NCBI GenBank assembly: GCA_964023205.1
Contig: OZ026842.1
Coordinates: forward strand, 12,378,716 to 12,442,715
Reading direction: 5' to 3'
Length of the DNA stretch: 64,000 nt
Source of the DNA: Lutraria lutraria
Taxonomy: Eukaryota; Mollusca; Bivalvia; Venerida; Mactridae
The notes under the pieces are model-generated. The model was not told where the DNA came from. It saw nothing but the letters and a program-made list of their open reading frames with translations, and searched no databases. Every line of letters begins with the position of its first letter. The stretch's first letter is position 1. Positions 1 to 11,329 of this stretch are shown here, in pieces. Made by a program: the position numbers and the translations under genes.

Positions 1-539
1 GAACAACATCAGAACCTTCAGAGCTTTGATTATACAAATGATATTATACAAATTAACGTATTTCATTGACTTTTTATTCCAAACATCATGGCGATTGAAT
101 GAGATTTTTTAACTGTCGCGTCATGAGGCCCTAAACACGTGTTTTTAAATCAACGTAAATGGAGTTTTGGGACTTATTTTCTTGTAGGAACCGTACAAAT
201 CAAATACATATATGGTAATGTCCATTTTAAGTTAGCTTTCTAAGCTTTACCGGATAAATCTTCTTTCAATTTCGGCACCAAGCTACCATCTCAATATGCC
301 ACAAAACTCTTGTTTCAGCTTTGGATGATGTTTTTTTCAATGTTTCATGCGATTTGTCAGCATTTCAAATAAATTTTGTTTCGATGTCTGACACTATCAA
401 TACACGATGAAAGAACTCCTTTAAGAGAAAACGAATAAATTGTGTAAATATTAAATTCGAATAACCTGTACAAAGTTTTATAGACAGATTACATAATTAT
501 ATACTGTAAGTGGTGGTTTTCAACGCTGAAAATAACCCT
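1..539. other. AT-rich non-coding DNA, nothing recognised
   Basis: I see no open frame of note, no tandem repeat and no inverted termini in this stretch. Confidence 0.5.
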
Positions 540-720
540 ACCTAGGCTGATCTTTTTTTAACGAGGGTCAAAATTTCACGCGTGACGGGGTCATTATTTA
601 ACGATATGGGTCAATATTTACGTTGAAAATTGATCAATAAATGACCCCTGGGGTCAGTTTTCCACGGTGTCAAAATTTTATGCTACACCGGTCTTTGGAA
701 AATTCAGCCCCTATACTTTA
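540..720. repeat. GGGTCA-rich dispersed repeat fragment
   Basis: Five GGGTCA hexamers occur within 92 bases: at 565, 588, 608 and 651 on the plus strand and at 642-647 as TGACCC. Similar GAAAATAAC / GAAAATTGATC segments sit at the edges, which suggests a degenerate duplicated unit. It could be a fragment of a dispersed bivalve-type repeat. The hexamer resembles a nuclear-receptor half-site, but no spacing rule is obvious. Confidence 0.3.
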
Positions 721-846
721 ACGCACTTTCGAATAACCAAAAAAAACATCATTAAATTGTAGCATTCAGCTATTCATTTAATCTTTGTAAGTCTTATGTT
801 TCTGTTAATACTAGATTTCTTGGAAAATGCAACATTACATTCACAT

Positions 847-1060
847 ATACTGTGGAATCATTATTTTCGTATGGGGATTTAATTTCGTGGATGTCGTGGG
901 TCGGCTCATCCACGAAATCAAATCCCCTACGAATTTAAATTCAGACATTAAGGCATTTTTTTCAAAAATCAAAATCCACGAATTTATGTCTCCACGAAAT
1001 AGCCATTTTAGTAAAAACAACGAAGATTGAGCCCAACGAAAATAAATGAAAATACAGTAT
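847..1060. mobile_element. MITE-like element with imperfect terminal inverted repeats
   Basis: The left end reads ATACTGTGGAATCATTATTT and the right end, reverse complemented, begins ATACTGTATTTTCATTTATT. Both continue into TTTCGT, so about 25 bases pair with a few mismatches. Both ends are next to TA, as expected for a Tc1/mariner-type target site. The interior is a fold-back: GGGGATTT...TTTCGTGGATG near 873-893 faces CATCCACGAAATC...AATCCCC near 908-927. There is no transposase frame, so it would be non-autonomous. The CCACGAA...CCACGAAA theme recurs to position 998. The two 60-90 codon frames across this interval are by-products of the inverted repeat. Confidence 0.6.
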
Positions 1061-1106
1061 ACAGTAAGAAATGCTACAACTATTTTGTGATTACATCTAT
1101 TCACAG

Positions 1107-1214
1107 ATTTGTCGTGACCATATATTCATCATCACAAGCTGTTACGCTGCATGATCTGGCTCTGTTCACGAGGACATAATTTTCAGACCACCACCAAGTG
1201 ATACTTTGAGAGAG
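1107..1214 (+). other. Possible exon by splice-site pattern only
   Basis: A pyrimidine-containing acceptor (CTATTCACAG, ending at 1106) and a donor (GAGAG followed by GTAATG at 1215) bracket 108 bases that look less AT-rich than their surroundings. Every frame has a stop, the longest opening being 23 codons, so it would be an untranslated or long-non-coding exon if real. There is no homology support. Confidence 0.15.
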
Positions 1215-1570
1215 GTAATGATTTTATCGTTATTTTAATCCCTTAACAAAGGTAACATTAATGTAACTGAAGCATGTAAACAGTCGTGTGTGTTTTATAA
1301 AAATGATATGAAGACTTCAATACAGTTTTTTGTTCCTTCGTTATCATTTGCTTAATTATGTATATATGAAAGCACTCACCCGCAGCTGGGCCGCTTACGT
1401 ATTAAAGAAACGCGCATTAAATTGAAGCTCAGCGAAGTACAAACTCAGATAAGCTTGAATCTCTGTGGAGCTTGGATATTGAGTTTTTGAGTTTAAATTC
1501 GAACTGATTTATAAAGTGGCCCATCCATGTTCAATAATATTGTCAATAATATTGATTTAATATTATTTAT
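1215..1570. other. Non-coding DNA, nothing recognised
   Basis: No gene or repeat structure is visible. The right edge (1528-1560) has a short AATAATATTG-rich patch. Confidence 0.4.
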
Positions 1571-1930
1571 ACCCCCACAACCATTGGTATGGGGGGGGGG
1601 GGCTATATAGGAGTCACTTTGTCGGTCCGTCGGTCGGTCTGTCTCTATGGATTAAAGGAATTTTTAATTACTTCGTACATTTCGTCGCTTAATTTCCAGA
1701 GGGGCATAAGGGACGCTTTGTTACTTTTGAGAAATAAGCCTTTAAAGATTTGAGTGCCCATAACTGTTTTGTTACTGGATGGATTTTTCTGTTTTTTGCT
1801 GTGAAGCTTTAGATGATATTTATCTGCTTATTACTAATTTTTCATAAATATCATATATATCTATATTTTTTAAAACAACAAAGACTGAAACTGAGATACG
1901 CCTTTTGGAATTGCAGGGATATATATCTTG
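1571..1930 (+). repeat. Dispersed bivalve-type repeat with G12 run and GTCGGTC tract
   Basis: It begins ACCCCCACAACCATTGGTAT, followed by 12 G and CTATATAGG, then GTCACTTTGTCGGTCCGTC and further GTCGGTC-like units. I recall this order as a frequent dispersed sequence in bivalve genomes. The C5 and G12 blocks flank ACAACCATTGGTAT and could pair. It ends near GATACGCCTTTTGGAATTGC (about 1897-1916), a segment that reappears at 10.0-10.2 kb. The exact right boundary is not determinable by eye. Confidence 0.45.
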
Positions 1931-4483
1931 TCAATTCTAAAATGACGTATCGACTTACGACCTTTTAGTACTGATTTATTATGATATAATATTTAGGCCA
2001 ACTTATGGAACTGAAATTTCACTGTATATATCAATGAAATACAAATGAACTAAATAGAAGGTTTATGATTCAAAATGAATTTTATTAAAACGTAACATGT
2101 TAATTGTATCAATGGAATGTAAAACCGACTATGAGCTCCAGTCAGTCGCATATCTGCATTATACAGTAATTAATACAGAATAATAATAATATTATAGCAT
2201 TTCTAGGCCACTGTAACACTATACCTACTAATAATTATAGTGATTATAATATTCTATTGCTGTCATTATTATAAGTACATTTGTATGTCCTTACAATATT
2301 ATCATGGGCTGTTTTAAATTGTCTGATGATAAATTTCAAAGACGGATTTTTATGATGGACTTCAAGCAAAATGTGATTTGGCAATGGAAAAACTCATGAC
2401 ATTCGAATTCGTATCAACAGCTAATTTTGCCGAACTGAATACAGAAAACAGAATACTTTATTTCTCCGAAATTACATGGTAATGCTATTGAGAATTGACG
2501 TAAGAATATGAAGCATAAAATCTATTCCATTGACAGATATACACAAATAGATGATAAAGAATTAACCGTTGGCACTCGGGGGAATGTACAGACTAATAAT
2601 TTAAAGAAGTTGTTGACAAATAACTTATTAGAAGTAGTTCAATTGTGTACTGACCATATTTGAATTTTAGCATTAACAGTAATAGATATGTAATATCAGT
2701 AATCTGCAATGTAAAAATTAACAACCAGTGTTATAATATTATTGGATTTTACGAAAATTAGTATCAGGAATAATAATCTAGTTGCATTAATCTGTATTGC
2801 AAGAATACATTATAATAACATAATACCAATAGTCGATACATGTACAAAATGTTACATCGATAGTTAATACTTAAACATAGCATAATTAAATGTCGGTTAT
2901 CAAAGAAATGCTCATAAACCGCTATTTACACAACTCGTGTATTGGCTATACGCAATTTGAAAGTAACACTCACTGGTAAAACTGACTGAACAAATTAACT
3001 TCATATTAACTAGGTACAAGTAGTGTTCACTACTATTCAAACAAATTATTGCTTCTGTAATTCGTGTGCTCACCACTAGATTAGGTAATAAACTAAGAAT
3101 GTTTATACCACCATAATGATTACACCGTAAGCAAATATTGTCCCAGACTATTTTTCGTCATCTATACATGTATATTCATAATAATCACTGATGTTTTAGA
3201 CACTCGCCTCAAAACAATAAAGCAACAAAGTTACAGAAAATGGTTTGTGCAGTGTGCTCGTACCGGTCTAAATGAATAGTTTCATTGTTCTGTAGAAGTG
3301 TTGGACACCGCCAGGCAGGTGTTTTAGCATGCTGATATTGTATCTTTTTTTTCAGTAACAAATATAGGCAAGTATTATTGGAACGGGTAAGAGCATACAA
3401 GGCTTTCTCGTACCCCTGCTACTAAAATACAAAATGTATACCTGTTTAAGACTTGTCGGCAAACGACAGTTTAACTCTACAAGAAACGGTTGTGATTTCG
3501 TATACCTCAAACACTCCACTCTTGTGAATGGTATTCCTTTAAATTTAAGTCCTAGAATGGACTTCTGAAAGATACGCACGAGTCAGACCATTGACCAGAT
3601 ACAATTATACTTGTTAGGTCTGGCACTCCAGACAAGAAATACAAGTTGAAATAGGAGCATCACTTATATCGAGCCAAATTAAAGACCCCCAATTTACTTA
3701 TAATAAAAGCCCTGGTTCTGTCTGGAGTAGTTATATGTTGCATACGACAACAAAGTTTGCTGTACCTTTGAGTGAGATAATATTGTTTCTAAATTTCATT
3801 TTGACTAATGTAGTGAATACTGAAAGTCAATAATAGTCCACAGGACGGTTAAAATTGTGTTCATAAAATCTTCTGCTTATTCTGCTCATATAGACAATAA
3901 GTTCTCGTGTTTGAATGTAAGACAATATATGAACAAGCAAGTCATTAGGAGGATCTTAACAAAGTCCAGAAAAAAGACAATAATACATTGTACATGTACT
4001 GTATATACGAAAAAATAGCAACTGATAGATTTGACCTTTGCTCTGCTGTTGAGACACCAATACCTGTTTTGAACAATTATCTAAGCTGTCTTCAGTTCAT
4101 ATTATGCTCTTTCGCATCAGCACTTGGCTTACACTGTCAAAGAAGTCCAACATTTTCTTAAAACATGCCGTTTATTATGTAATTCAGTTCACCAGTGTAA
4201 TGTTACCTTCCCTGATTATTGATACATACATTAGCTGTAATTACATGATAATGATAGTAGATAGTTTTGAGTGAGTTTTGTCGAAAGAAAGGTTTCAAAA
4301 CTAATATATCCGAAATGTAACATATCCGAATAAATATAGTGTAGATGTCCTAAACATTGTACCTAGTATTAGACAGAACCACCATATACATGCATACAAA
4401 GTATTTACACTGGATAAATATACAAAAAGAGATTTAATTACACACTTATACTTACCTATCCGTTCTTCATAATGTTGTAAAAG
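1931..4483. other. AT-rich non-coding DNA without a supported gene
   Basis: Short openings of 63 and 75 codons on the minus strand (3209-3579) have no recognisable domain and overlap each other in different frames. A possible 31-base exon at 3356-3386 has a strong acceptor (TATC followed by T7 and CAG) and donor (CGG then GTAAGAG), but it is too short to support alone. No mobile-element termini or tandem repeats were seen. Confidence 0.4.
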
Positions 4484-5903
4484 GTTGATTCTACGTTAAC
4501 TCAATAAATTCAGAAAAAATAAAAGTGGAAAATAAAATATCTTGAAATAAAATTGTATGCTTTATATTTGGTTCATCCATGTATTAACAGTATAAAACTG
4601 AACTTGGTGGACCCAAACAAGTCTTATATTTTACAACAGAGCACTGCAAAAGAACATACTAAACATGAAGCATAAGATACGTTATGTTGTGAACAATGTA
4701 TATTTACGTGACAAAATATGCTGAACTTGAGAGATTTGTTATCGTCTTGTATTTATAGAACTATATATATATATTGTATTTATCGACCATGTAAGGAATT
4801 ATTCCAATTTGAAAGGTATAAATTGAGTATCTTGTTACTCTAGTTGCTATTTCTTTGATTGTTATTTTTTATTCCTGAAGCGTTTCTTTCACAGTAACGG
4901 AAATAAGCGCTGCTATTTCATGAGTGTGCATATAAATCAATACGCAACCTTCATATGAACCTTGTTATAAATATCAATGCATTTTGTTATACATAAATTA
5001 CGATTTTGCCATAAGAAATATGTTTTAATTGGTCTGCTTAATACATAACGTATCTTACGTTATTAACAACATAAATACTGTATGGTCTATGAAAACGTCA
5101 AATTTGATTTCTTTTCTTATACATCACACATGCAAATTTGTATATATTAGTGCAACAATACAGTTTATCTTTACATTAAATGATACTTTCATCTATAACT
5201 TAAAAGGTACATTTTATTTTTATCAAAACATACGTAATATTATTCCTCATTTAAAAAAAGAAACGCAAAAATGCAAATATTGAAGTATGCAGATTAATAC
5301 TAGTATTTGCAAGGCATCAATTAATTGAATCTAATTTTAACTTCCAATACTACAGAAGAAACATGGAAATGTTATTTAACTGGCTTGAATTCCATCTGTT
5401 CGTCTGTTTTTATACAATTTGTCTCGTTTTGAATTATTGTATTTAGTGATAGATCATCACAAGTATGTTTCTGTAACGTTCATGAATCACATACAGTGTC
5501 GTTTTCTGTATATAAACAAGTGTTATGAACCTCGGTGCGTATATCTTATTTCTCTCATGATCATGTATTGATGTTTTGTCTTTTAAGACAAAGTTTCTAT
5601 GACTTTTCGGTATTTTTTGCTCTTCTTAGATAATCAGGATCAGATAGCTTTCGCCTCTCTGTGTATTCTTTCTGTCTTTCACTTTGTGTTTTCATCATAT
5701 TTTATGAAAAGTTAACAAATCTAAAATGAAGAATGCGAATCTGTGTCAAATTTGTTTGATTATTTATGTATTTTATGATTTTGTTCACATAATATGATCA
5801 AATATTGAAATTTCGTAAGATACGTTAAATAGTTATTCTCTTATATTGAACACATTAAACGTATTGTTCAATTTGTTAACAGTCGTAGTTTGTAATATAA
5901 TCC

Positions 5904-7376
5904 GTGTACCGCCAAGCCCTGTGGTTCAAAGTGTACTACCTCGGACTTGATGGCAAAGTCCTGAAAATGTTCAAGTCTATGTATACTATAGTAAAATCAT
6001 GCGTTAGGCACTGCGATTCGTATTCTGATTTCTTCGATATCTCGATAGGGTTAAGACAAGGTTTAAATAATTCGCCGGTGCTGTTTGCGCTTTTTCTTGA
6101 AGACCTTGAACTGTTTTTACAAAGTACCAATACATCGGGTTTATCTATTTATGACATGTGTGTTATTATACTGTTGTTCGCCGATGATATGGTGATTGTC
6201 GGAAATTCTATCGTAGATTTACAAAACAGTTTAAATGGATTACACGAGTATTGCCGATATTGGGGGCTCCAAGTAAATACGAACAAAACCCAAGTTGTAG
6301 TATTTCGACGAAGAGGCGTTATTAAACCAAATGAAAATTGGTATTATAATGGGGAGCCACTCGAAATTGTAAATGACTTTAATTACCTCGGGGTTGTTTT
6401 CAATTACACGGGCTCATTTGTTATGAATAATCAGTATGTGATTGGGAAAGCCCTCAAAGCTTTAAACGTTTTGCTACGTAATATAAACAAATATGATCTA
6501 AGTCCTTCGATATCATTGCAATTATTTGATGCATTTGTGGGATCAATTTTAAACTACGCTAGTCCTGTTTGGGGATTCAGTAAATCAAAGGAAATAGAGC
6601 GGGTTCATCTAAAATATTGTAAATCTATACTAGGTGTTAAATTAAGCACAAGTAACGTTGCTGTATACGGAGAATTAGGGAGATACATATTATACATTTC
6701 CAGGTATATTCAAATAATAAAGTATTGGTATAAATTACTTGATACAGAAAACATTATATTGAAAAATATTTATCAAAACGCGTATCTTAAATGCGAAAAT
6801 GGCACCAACAATTGGCCAAAAAAGGTTAAATCCCTGCTATATAGAACTGGTTTTGCTGAAGTATGGAACTTCCCTGATAGCTTACAGTTCAAGCAGTTTC
6901 TACCAGTTTTTAAGCAAAGACTAATTGACTGTTATTCACAAGAATGGCATGCAGATGTAATGAACAATGCCGTACTTACGCATTTGTATTCGTATATAAA
7001 AGAACAGTTTGTTTATGAACCGTATTTGCATTTTTTACAGAGTAAACCCTTAAGAAGCGCTATAACACGTCTGCGGTTATCTTCACATTGGCTCCGCATA
7101 GAGTCCGGTCGATATGGTCGTAATCGCCTAGAGCGACATGAAAGAGTATGCCAATTATGTGACACAAGCGACCTTGAGGACTAGTTCCATTTTATTTTAA
7201 AATGCAGGGCCTACGACAATTTACGTAGTCAATATATAAAGCGCTATTACTATATCCGCCCAAATATGTTGAAATTAATAAATCTTTTACAATGTACAAA
7301 TAGAAAAACGCTTAAGAACTTAAGCAATTTCATAATAAAAGCAAACAACAGAAGAAATGAATTGTTACGTTTGTAA
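5904..7376 (+). pseudogene. Reverse transcriptase C-terminal fragment of a LINE ORF2, with one in-frame stop
   Basis: The frame is open from just after a stop at 5898-5900. The apparent GTG start is only the truncation point. Numbering from it, LRQG is at residues 50-53, the catalytic FADD box at 92-95 (a variant of YADD), NTNKT at 125-129, and YLG at 161-163. This is the usual order of reverse-transcriptase blocks 4 to 7. The far C-terminus has a zinc-knuckle-like C-x2-C ... H-x4-C. An in-frame TAG at 7182-7184 falls inside that motif (CQLCDTSDLED, stop, FHFILKC). The frame then continues for 63 sense codons to TAA at 7374-7376. There is no frameshift, so the copy is fairly young, but the missing N-terminus (endonuclease and first RT blocks) makes it inactive. 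Confidence 0.85.
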
Positions 7377-7631
7377 CAATAAAAATAATAGCAATAATAA
7401 TATTTCACAGTACATGTAATATTTTTCTTCTAGTTTACATTAATTTGTCGATTTTCGCCATTAGTTCCTTATAAGTAACATATCTGTAAGATTTTAGTAA
7501 GATACACCCAATATTCTACATATATAGTAGAGTTCATTCTCCTCTCTAAAAAGCACTTAATACATTATATATTTTGTATTGGTAATAATTAAGTTATTAA
7601 ATTAGTTATCGTTGACATATTTCCAATTGAG
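7377..7631 (+). other. 3' untranslated part of the LINE, first segment
   Basis: AT-rich sequence after the reverse-transcriptase stop, starting with an AATAAAAATAATAGCAATAA tract. It is interrupted by the hAT insertion and resumes at 8550. Confidence 0.5.
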
Positions 7632-8541
7632 TAGGGCTGTCCCGATACAGATCTCAGGCGATACGATACGTATTGCGATACGGTACTAGCGATATGCGAT
7701 ATCAACGATACGATATAAAAATATTTCAAAGTAATGAAAAACCTTGCAATATTAGTGTTTTTATGGGAACACTGCACACTTGTTTGGTGCTAGAAAGTCC
7801 TAATTAACTGTTAAAAAGGTGTAAAACTAAAATTGTTTTGTACTTAAGGTCATCAATTTGATGCACATATGTTAGTTGATATTATGGAAATTAAATAATT
7901 ATGAGAAATGTTATTATAACAGAAGCAAGTTTTAATCTCTGTCCCATAAATGGCCTTATATCAAGAATAGAACCTAGCCATATAAAATTGTTTAAAGAAT
8001 CAGGGTTATGATTGTCAAATTGATTAAAAATACTAAATTAATCTGAATGAACTTCTGAAACCTTCAACTTGGATGTTATGATGACGAGACACAATTATGT
8101 GTTCTAAGGTTGCTAGTCCCACCACTATACTTGACATCGCGTTGACATCTACGTGCTTCTTTGTATCATTAATCGGCACACCAAAATACTGCCATATTTT
8201 TATGTAACATTACATGGTGGCGTAATACAATTTATAAGTCAATATCTACTTGACAAAATCTGAATATTCGAATCGAATTCGTTGTCTAGCTTTACCTCAC
8301 GTTGCTAATGTCTATAAGTAGAGTAAAGAATCCCGGAAATTAGTTGAGTAAGCATTGTCGACAATGATATGAGAGTAAATTCGCAAATCTAGTTCAGTTG
8401 TTCAACCGTGATTCTAAGAGTTTTTTAATATAAAATAAAAAAACCGCGATACGGCCGATACGGGACCTTCCGATACGATACGCATATCGTTCAGCACTGT
8501 ACCGGTACGTACCGGTACGCAGCTATATCGGGACAGCCCTA
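7632..8541. mobile_element. Non-autonomous hAT-type DNA transposon with perfect 8-bp target duplication
   Basis: The terminal inverted repeat TAGGGCTGTCCCGATA (7632-7647) is matched exactly by its reverse complement at 8526-8541. The flanks are identical 8-mers CAATTGAG (7624-7631 and 8542-8549). An 8-bp target duplication with TAGGG-type ends is the hallmark of the hAT superfamily. The 910-bp interior has no transposase frame. The subterminal zones are rich in CGATACGATACG and ACCGGTACG motifs on both sides (7664-7718 and 8444-8524), probably former transposase-binding repeats. It sits inside the 3' untranslated part of the LINE and is therefore younger than it. Confidence 0.9.
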
Positions 8542-8549
8542 CAATTGAG

Positions 8550-8716
8550 TATGACATAAGATAAATCGCATCGAATTTCATAGTATTTATAAAATGTCTC
8601 ATGTTTTGTCTTTATTTAGTTTGTGACCTATAAAATGTATATTATATTGTATGTTATGTAACCATGTACCTATAAATTTGTGTACACGTTACTGAATAAA
8701 CTATGTTCTGTTCTAT
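8550..8716 (+). other. 3' end of the LINE, second segment
   Basis: This segment continues the LINE tail after the hAT insertion. It contains AATAAA (8695-8700) followed by CTATGTTCTGTTCT, a LINE-like terminal microsatellite. Confidence 0.6.
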
Positions 8717-9920
8717 TAATATACCTTTGAATAGTATGTAGAAGTAATTACTTTATATGTGAACTAATAAGTTATGGTGTATTAAGGTGTTATTTGACCA
8801 TAAAATACGTTATATTGCATAAGATACGTTATATATTTCACAAGCGTTTTCACCTGTTATTTAAGAAAATTCTGCGCGAATAAACGATTGATGTATTTTC
8901 CAAATAAAGCTAGAACTTTGAATTGATAATACACGTTTCAAATACTACACTACATGTAGTGAAAATACGATATATACCTACCTGTTCTCACTTAAAAAAT
9001 TGTCGTTTAAACGTTCCTGCTGCGTGAACCTAGTTATAAACAAGTCGCCAACGAGGCTTTTTTGTGCTTCCGGTGGATAATACTTTAGTATATGGTGTGA
9101 ATTGTGGTGATTTACTTGGTTCATTCATGTACAGTAATCGCTTAATGTTTTGGCACAACGTATCTTACTGTAACGTATCTGATGACTGTTTTATGAAATA
9201 GACAGCTTTCCAATTATGATCATCTTTTTAGGGACATATTTGTCAATGATTAAAATGGAAGGATGTTTGACTTTCTATCGATGATGTTTTTATTCATATA
9301 CATTTGTAATTGAAAATATGTTGATGTTTGTATAAACAATCTGTATAACGTATCTTACGTTTTTTTTCTTGAAATCTCCAATTGGCAATGTTTGATTCGC
9401 TTTGGACTTAAATGTATTAATGTTACATAGAAACTGATTTTTTTCTTATTCGTAGCAAGGATGTTTGTATTATTTAAGACTAATTAAATGTACCCTTACC
9501 CTCTAATGATCATTAAAACCAGTGACGAATTTGCATAACGTATCTTAATTCAATTTTAGGGACAAGGAATATTTGGTCAATGCTGAAAAAATATATTCTA
9601 AAACATCAATCTTTATGGACAAAAAGTAACTCATGCTCTAGGTTATTATATTTTTGTATGAACACTTACTATGTTTTGCAGCCTACAAAATTGACACCAA
9701 TGCCAGGGACATACCAAAATGGTCGAAAATGCACTACATTTGAAGCCAACAACAAAAATTAAGATATAATATTGCTTCAAAAACAGTTCCCATGTGTTAT
9801 TAATTTTTATGAATGTTGGTCATTAGAAATGCATAATAATTCGCCTTACGTAATTTTCTTTTGTTATATTTGCTCGGGACAGTTGAAATGTGTAATTTTG
9901 CTAGTTAACGTAGAATCAAC

Positions 9921-10010
9921 AAAAAATGAAAACATAAACTAAGAAAATAAAATCTCGGCAAGTAGCGACGCCATGTTTTTATGAACCGCTGAATTTGATT
10001 GGTTAAAGTT
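9921..10010. other. Short non-coding spacer
   Basis: Nothing recognised between the right inverted repeat and the next dispersed repeat. Confidence 0.3.
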
Positions 10011-10350
10011 TTACGCCCTTCTGGAATTAGTCACAAACGCATTTATAGGTTATACGCCTTATTGGAACTGATAATTACGCTTTTTAAAGCAGTTCCACAA
10101 GGGCATAGACCATACCATCATGTAGAGCTCGAAAAGACGAATCCAACGGTACCAAACACTCAATTTTGCAAAATTTATGATACGCCCCTCTGGAAATTAA
10201 GCGACGATTTGTTCACCATCATGGGACGATGTGTCATGCGAAATAATTACGCCAATATCTCCAAGGTCAAGGTCACACTTGGAGTTCAAAGGTAAAAAAT
10301 GAGCTTGTACGGGCCATAACTATGTCATTCATTGTGAGATTTTACGAACA
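10011..10350 (+). repeat. Dispersed bivalve-type repeat, copy 1
   Basis: It contains the segment TTGTTCACCATCATGGGACG (10,208-10,227), then TGTGTCATGC, AATTACG, CAAGGTCAAGGTCACACTTG and GGGCCATAACTATGTCATTC in that order. A second copy is at 11.3 kb. The left part repeats a TACGCCyyTyTGGAA motif three times (about 10,011, 10,053 and 10,181). From recall this family is abundant in bivalves. The 98-codon opening over this interval is not gene-like. Confidence 0.6.
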
Positions 10351-11280
10351 GTAGGGAATCACTAGTGTGTTAATTAATGTCAACGATTACCACATTTAGT
10401 ATCTTGGTCTAAAATGATAACAGGCATATTGCAAATTTATTTTTCTTCACAAAAACACCAAAATTGCCTTTTCAACTACAAAACTTCGACCATTACATAC
10501 CTTTCAGATATGGAAGTAATTGGTATAATAGCGAGTCAATATGAACAATAAAGGGTCACATGACATTCTCTTACATGGGGTCACCAGAGCTGTCAAAACT
10601 GACTAATTAATGTCATCATCATATATTTCTTTCTTTGTAAAAACATTGTTTGTATGATAATTCATTATTTGTGGTGTTACATAGAAAATAAATTAATAGA
10701 AAGATATTGAGTTATTATCTCTACGAATAAAGTCAATATAGCAACTGATGCAAGCTTACACTTGCTAATGAAAAAGGTAGTCATAAGGCACTGAGAATTA
10801 TTTATTTAACATCTCAAAATAACGCAACAATACAAATTTATTTACATTAAAAGTCCATTTAAGAACACAATTTTATCTAGTGTGAGAAATCCTCATGCAA
10901 ATTGTTTGTGATCCTTTATTATTCATATTGACCTGCAACATAATCATTCCATTTGCACACATGATAATTAGAAATTATGTAGTTCCTTTTCGTGTTTGAA
11001 GGTTAAGCTATGACCATTTAGATCATAAAGAAATCATTTACCTTTACATCAAAATTATTTGGCAGTGCATCTTTATGCGCGAAGGTTGTTATGAGAACGA
11101 AGCTAGGCAATCTTGCTCATGTAAACACGCTTAACAATACTCTAAGTGACACAGTTGATCAAAACATTGTTTTCAGATAATCTTTTGTTGAAAAGGACAT
11201 TGTCAAAAAATATCAAGGAATAGGAATGTAAAGTTTGATCAAATAATATGGAAAGACAGCGGAGAAATCTTACTGTAACC
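10351..11280. other. AT-rich non-coding DNA, nothing recognised
   Basis: No frame, tandem repeat or inverted termini were found. Confidence 0.4.
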
Positions 11281-11329
11281 ATTCGCGTGACCCTCTATTG
11301 TTCATGATCCGCTACTGTTCCTACGACTG

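Larger units (their letters stand above)
5900..8716 (+). mobile_element. 5'-truncated non-LTR retrotransposon (LINE), split by a hAT element
   Basis: The body comprises a reverse-transcriptase fragment (5904-7376) and a 3' untranslated part (7377-7631). It continues at 8550-8716, after the inserted hAT element, and ends ...AATAAACTATGTTCTGTTCT, a polyadenylation-like signal followed by a short TTCTG tail as in many invertebrate LINEs. A possible target duplication TAATATA flanks it (5893-5899 and 8717-8723). Reverse-transcriptase motifs before the LRQG block are absent, as expected of incomplete target-primed insertion. The clade is not certain; the absence of an RNase H domain and the C-terminal CCHC motif fit CR1/Jockey-like LINEs. 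Confidence 0.75.
4484..9920. mobile_element. Possible decayed element bounded by an 18-bp inverted repeat
   Basis: GTTGATTCTACGTTAACT at 4484-4501 has its exact reverse complement at 9903-9920. Inside this interval the decamer TAAGATACGT (or ACGTATCTTA) occurs exactly seven times: 4673, 5048, 5816, 8820, 9158, 9348 and 9538. Near copies lie at 8801 and 9173. I found none outside the interval. Removing the younger LINE (about 5900-8716) leaves about 2.6 kb. Repeated subterminal motifs inside inverted ends are typical of DNA transposons, where they bind transposase. No transposase frame is visible here and no target duplication is convincing. Alternatives are an old tandem repeat or a chance inverted repeat. 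Confidence 0.35.

Noticed and set aside
827..1104. Overlapping 67- and 87-codon openings on both strands
   Set aside because: They are produced by the fold-back MITE at 847-1060, with no domain and no coding signature.
3209..3579. Minus-strand gene of 63-75 codons
   Set aside because: Two overlapping short frames without domain, splice support or codon signature.
5029..5283. 84-codon plus-strand opening
   Set aside because: Residue composition (Ile, Asn, Phe, Tyr, Lys) reflects AT-rich DNA; there is no domain and it lacks an ATG at its start.
9999..10295. 98-codon plus-strand opening
   Set aside because: It lies over a dispersed repeat whose second copy (11.3 kb) does not keep the frame.
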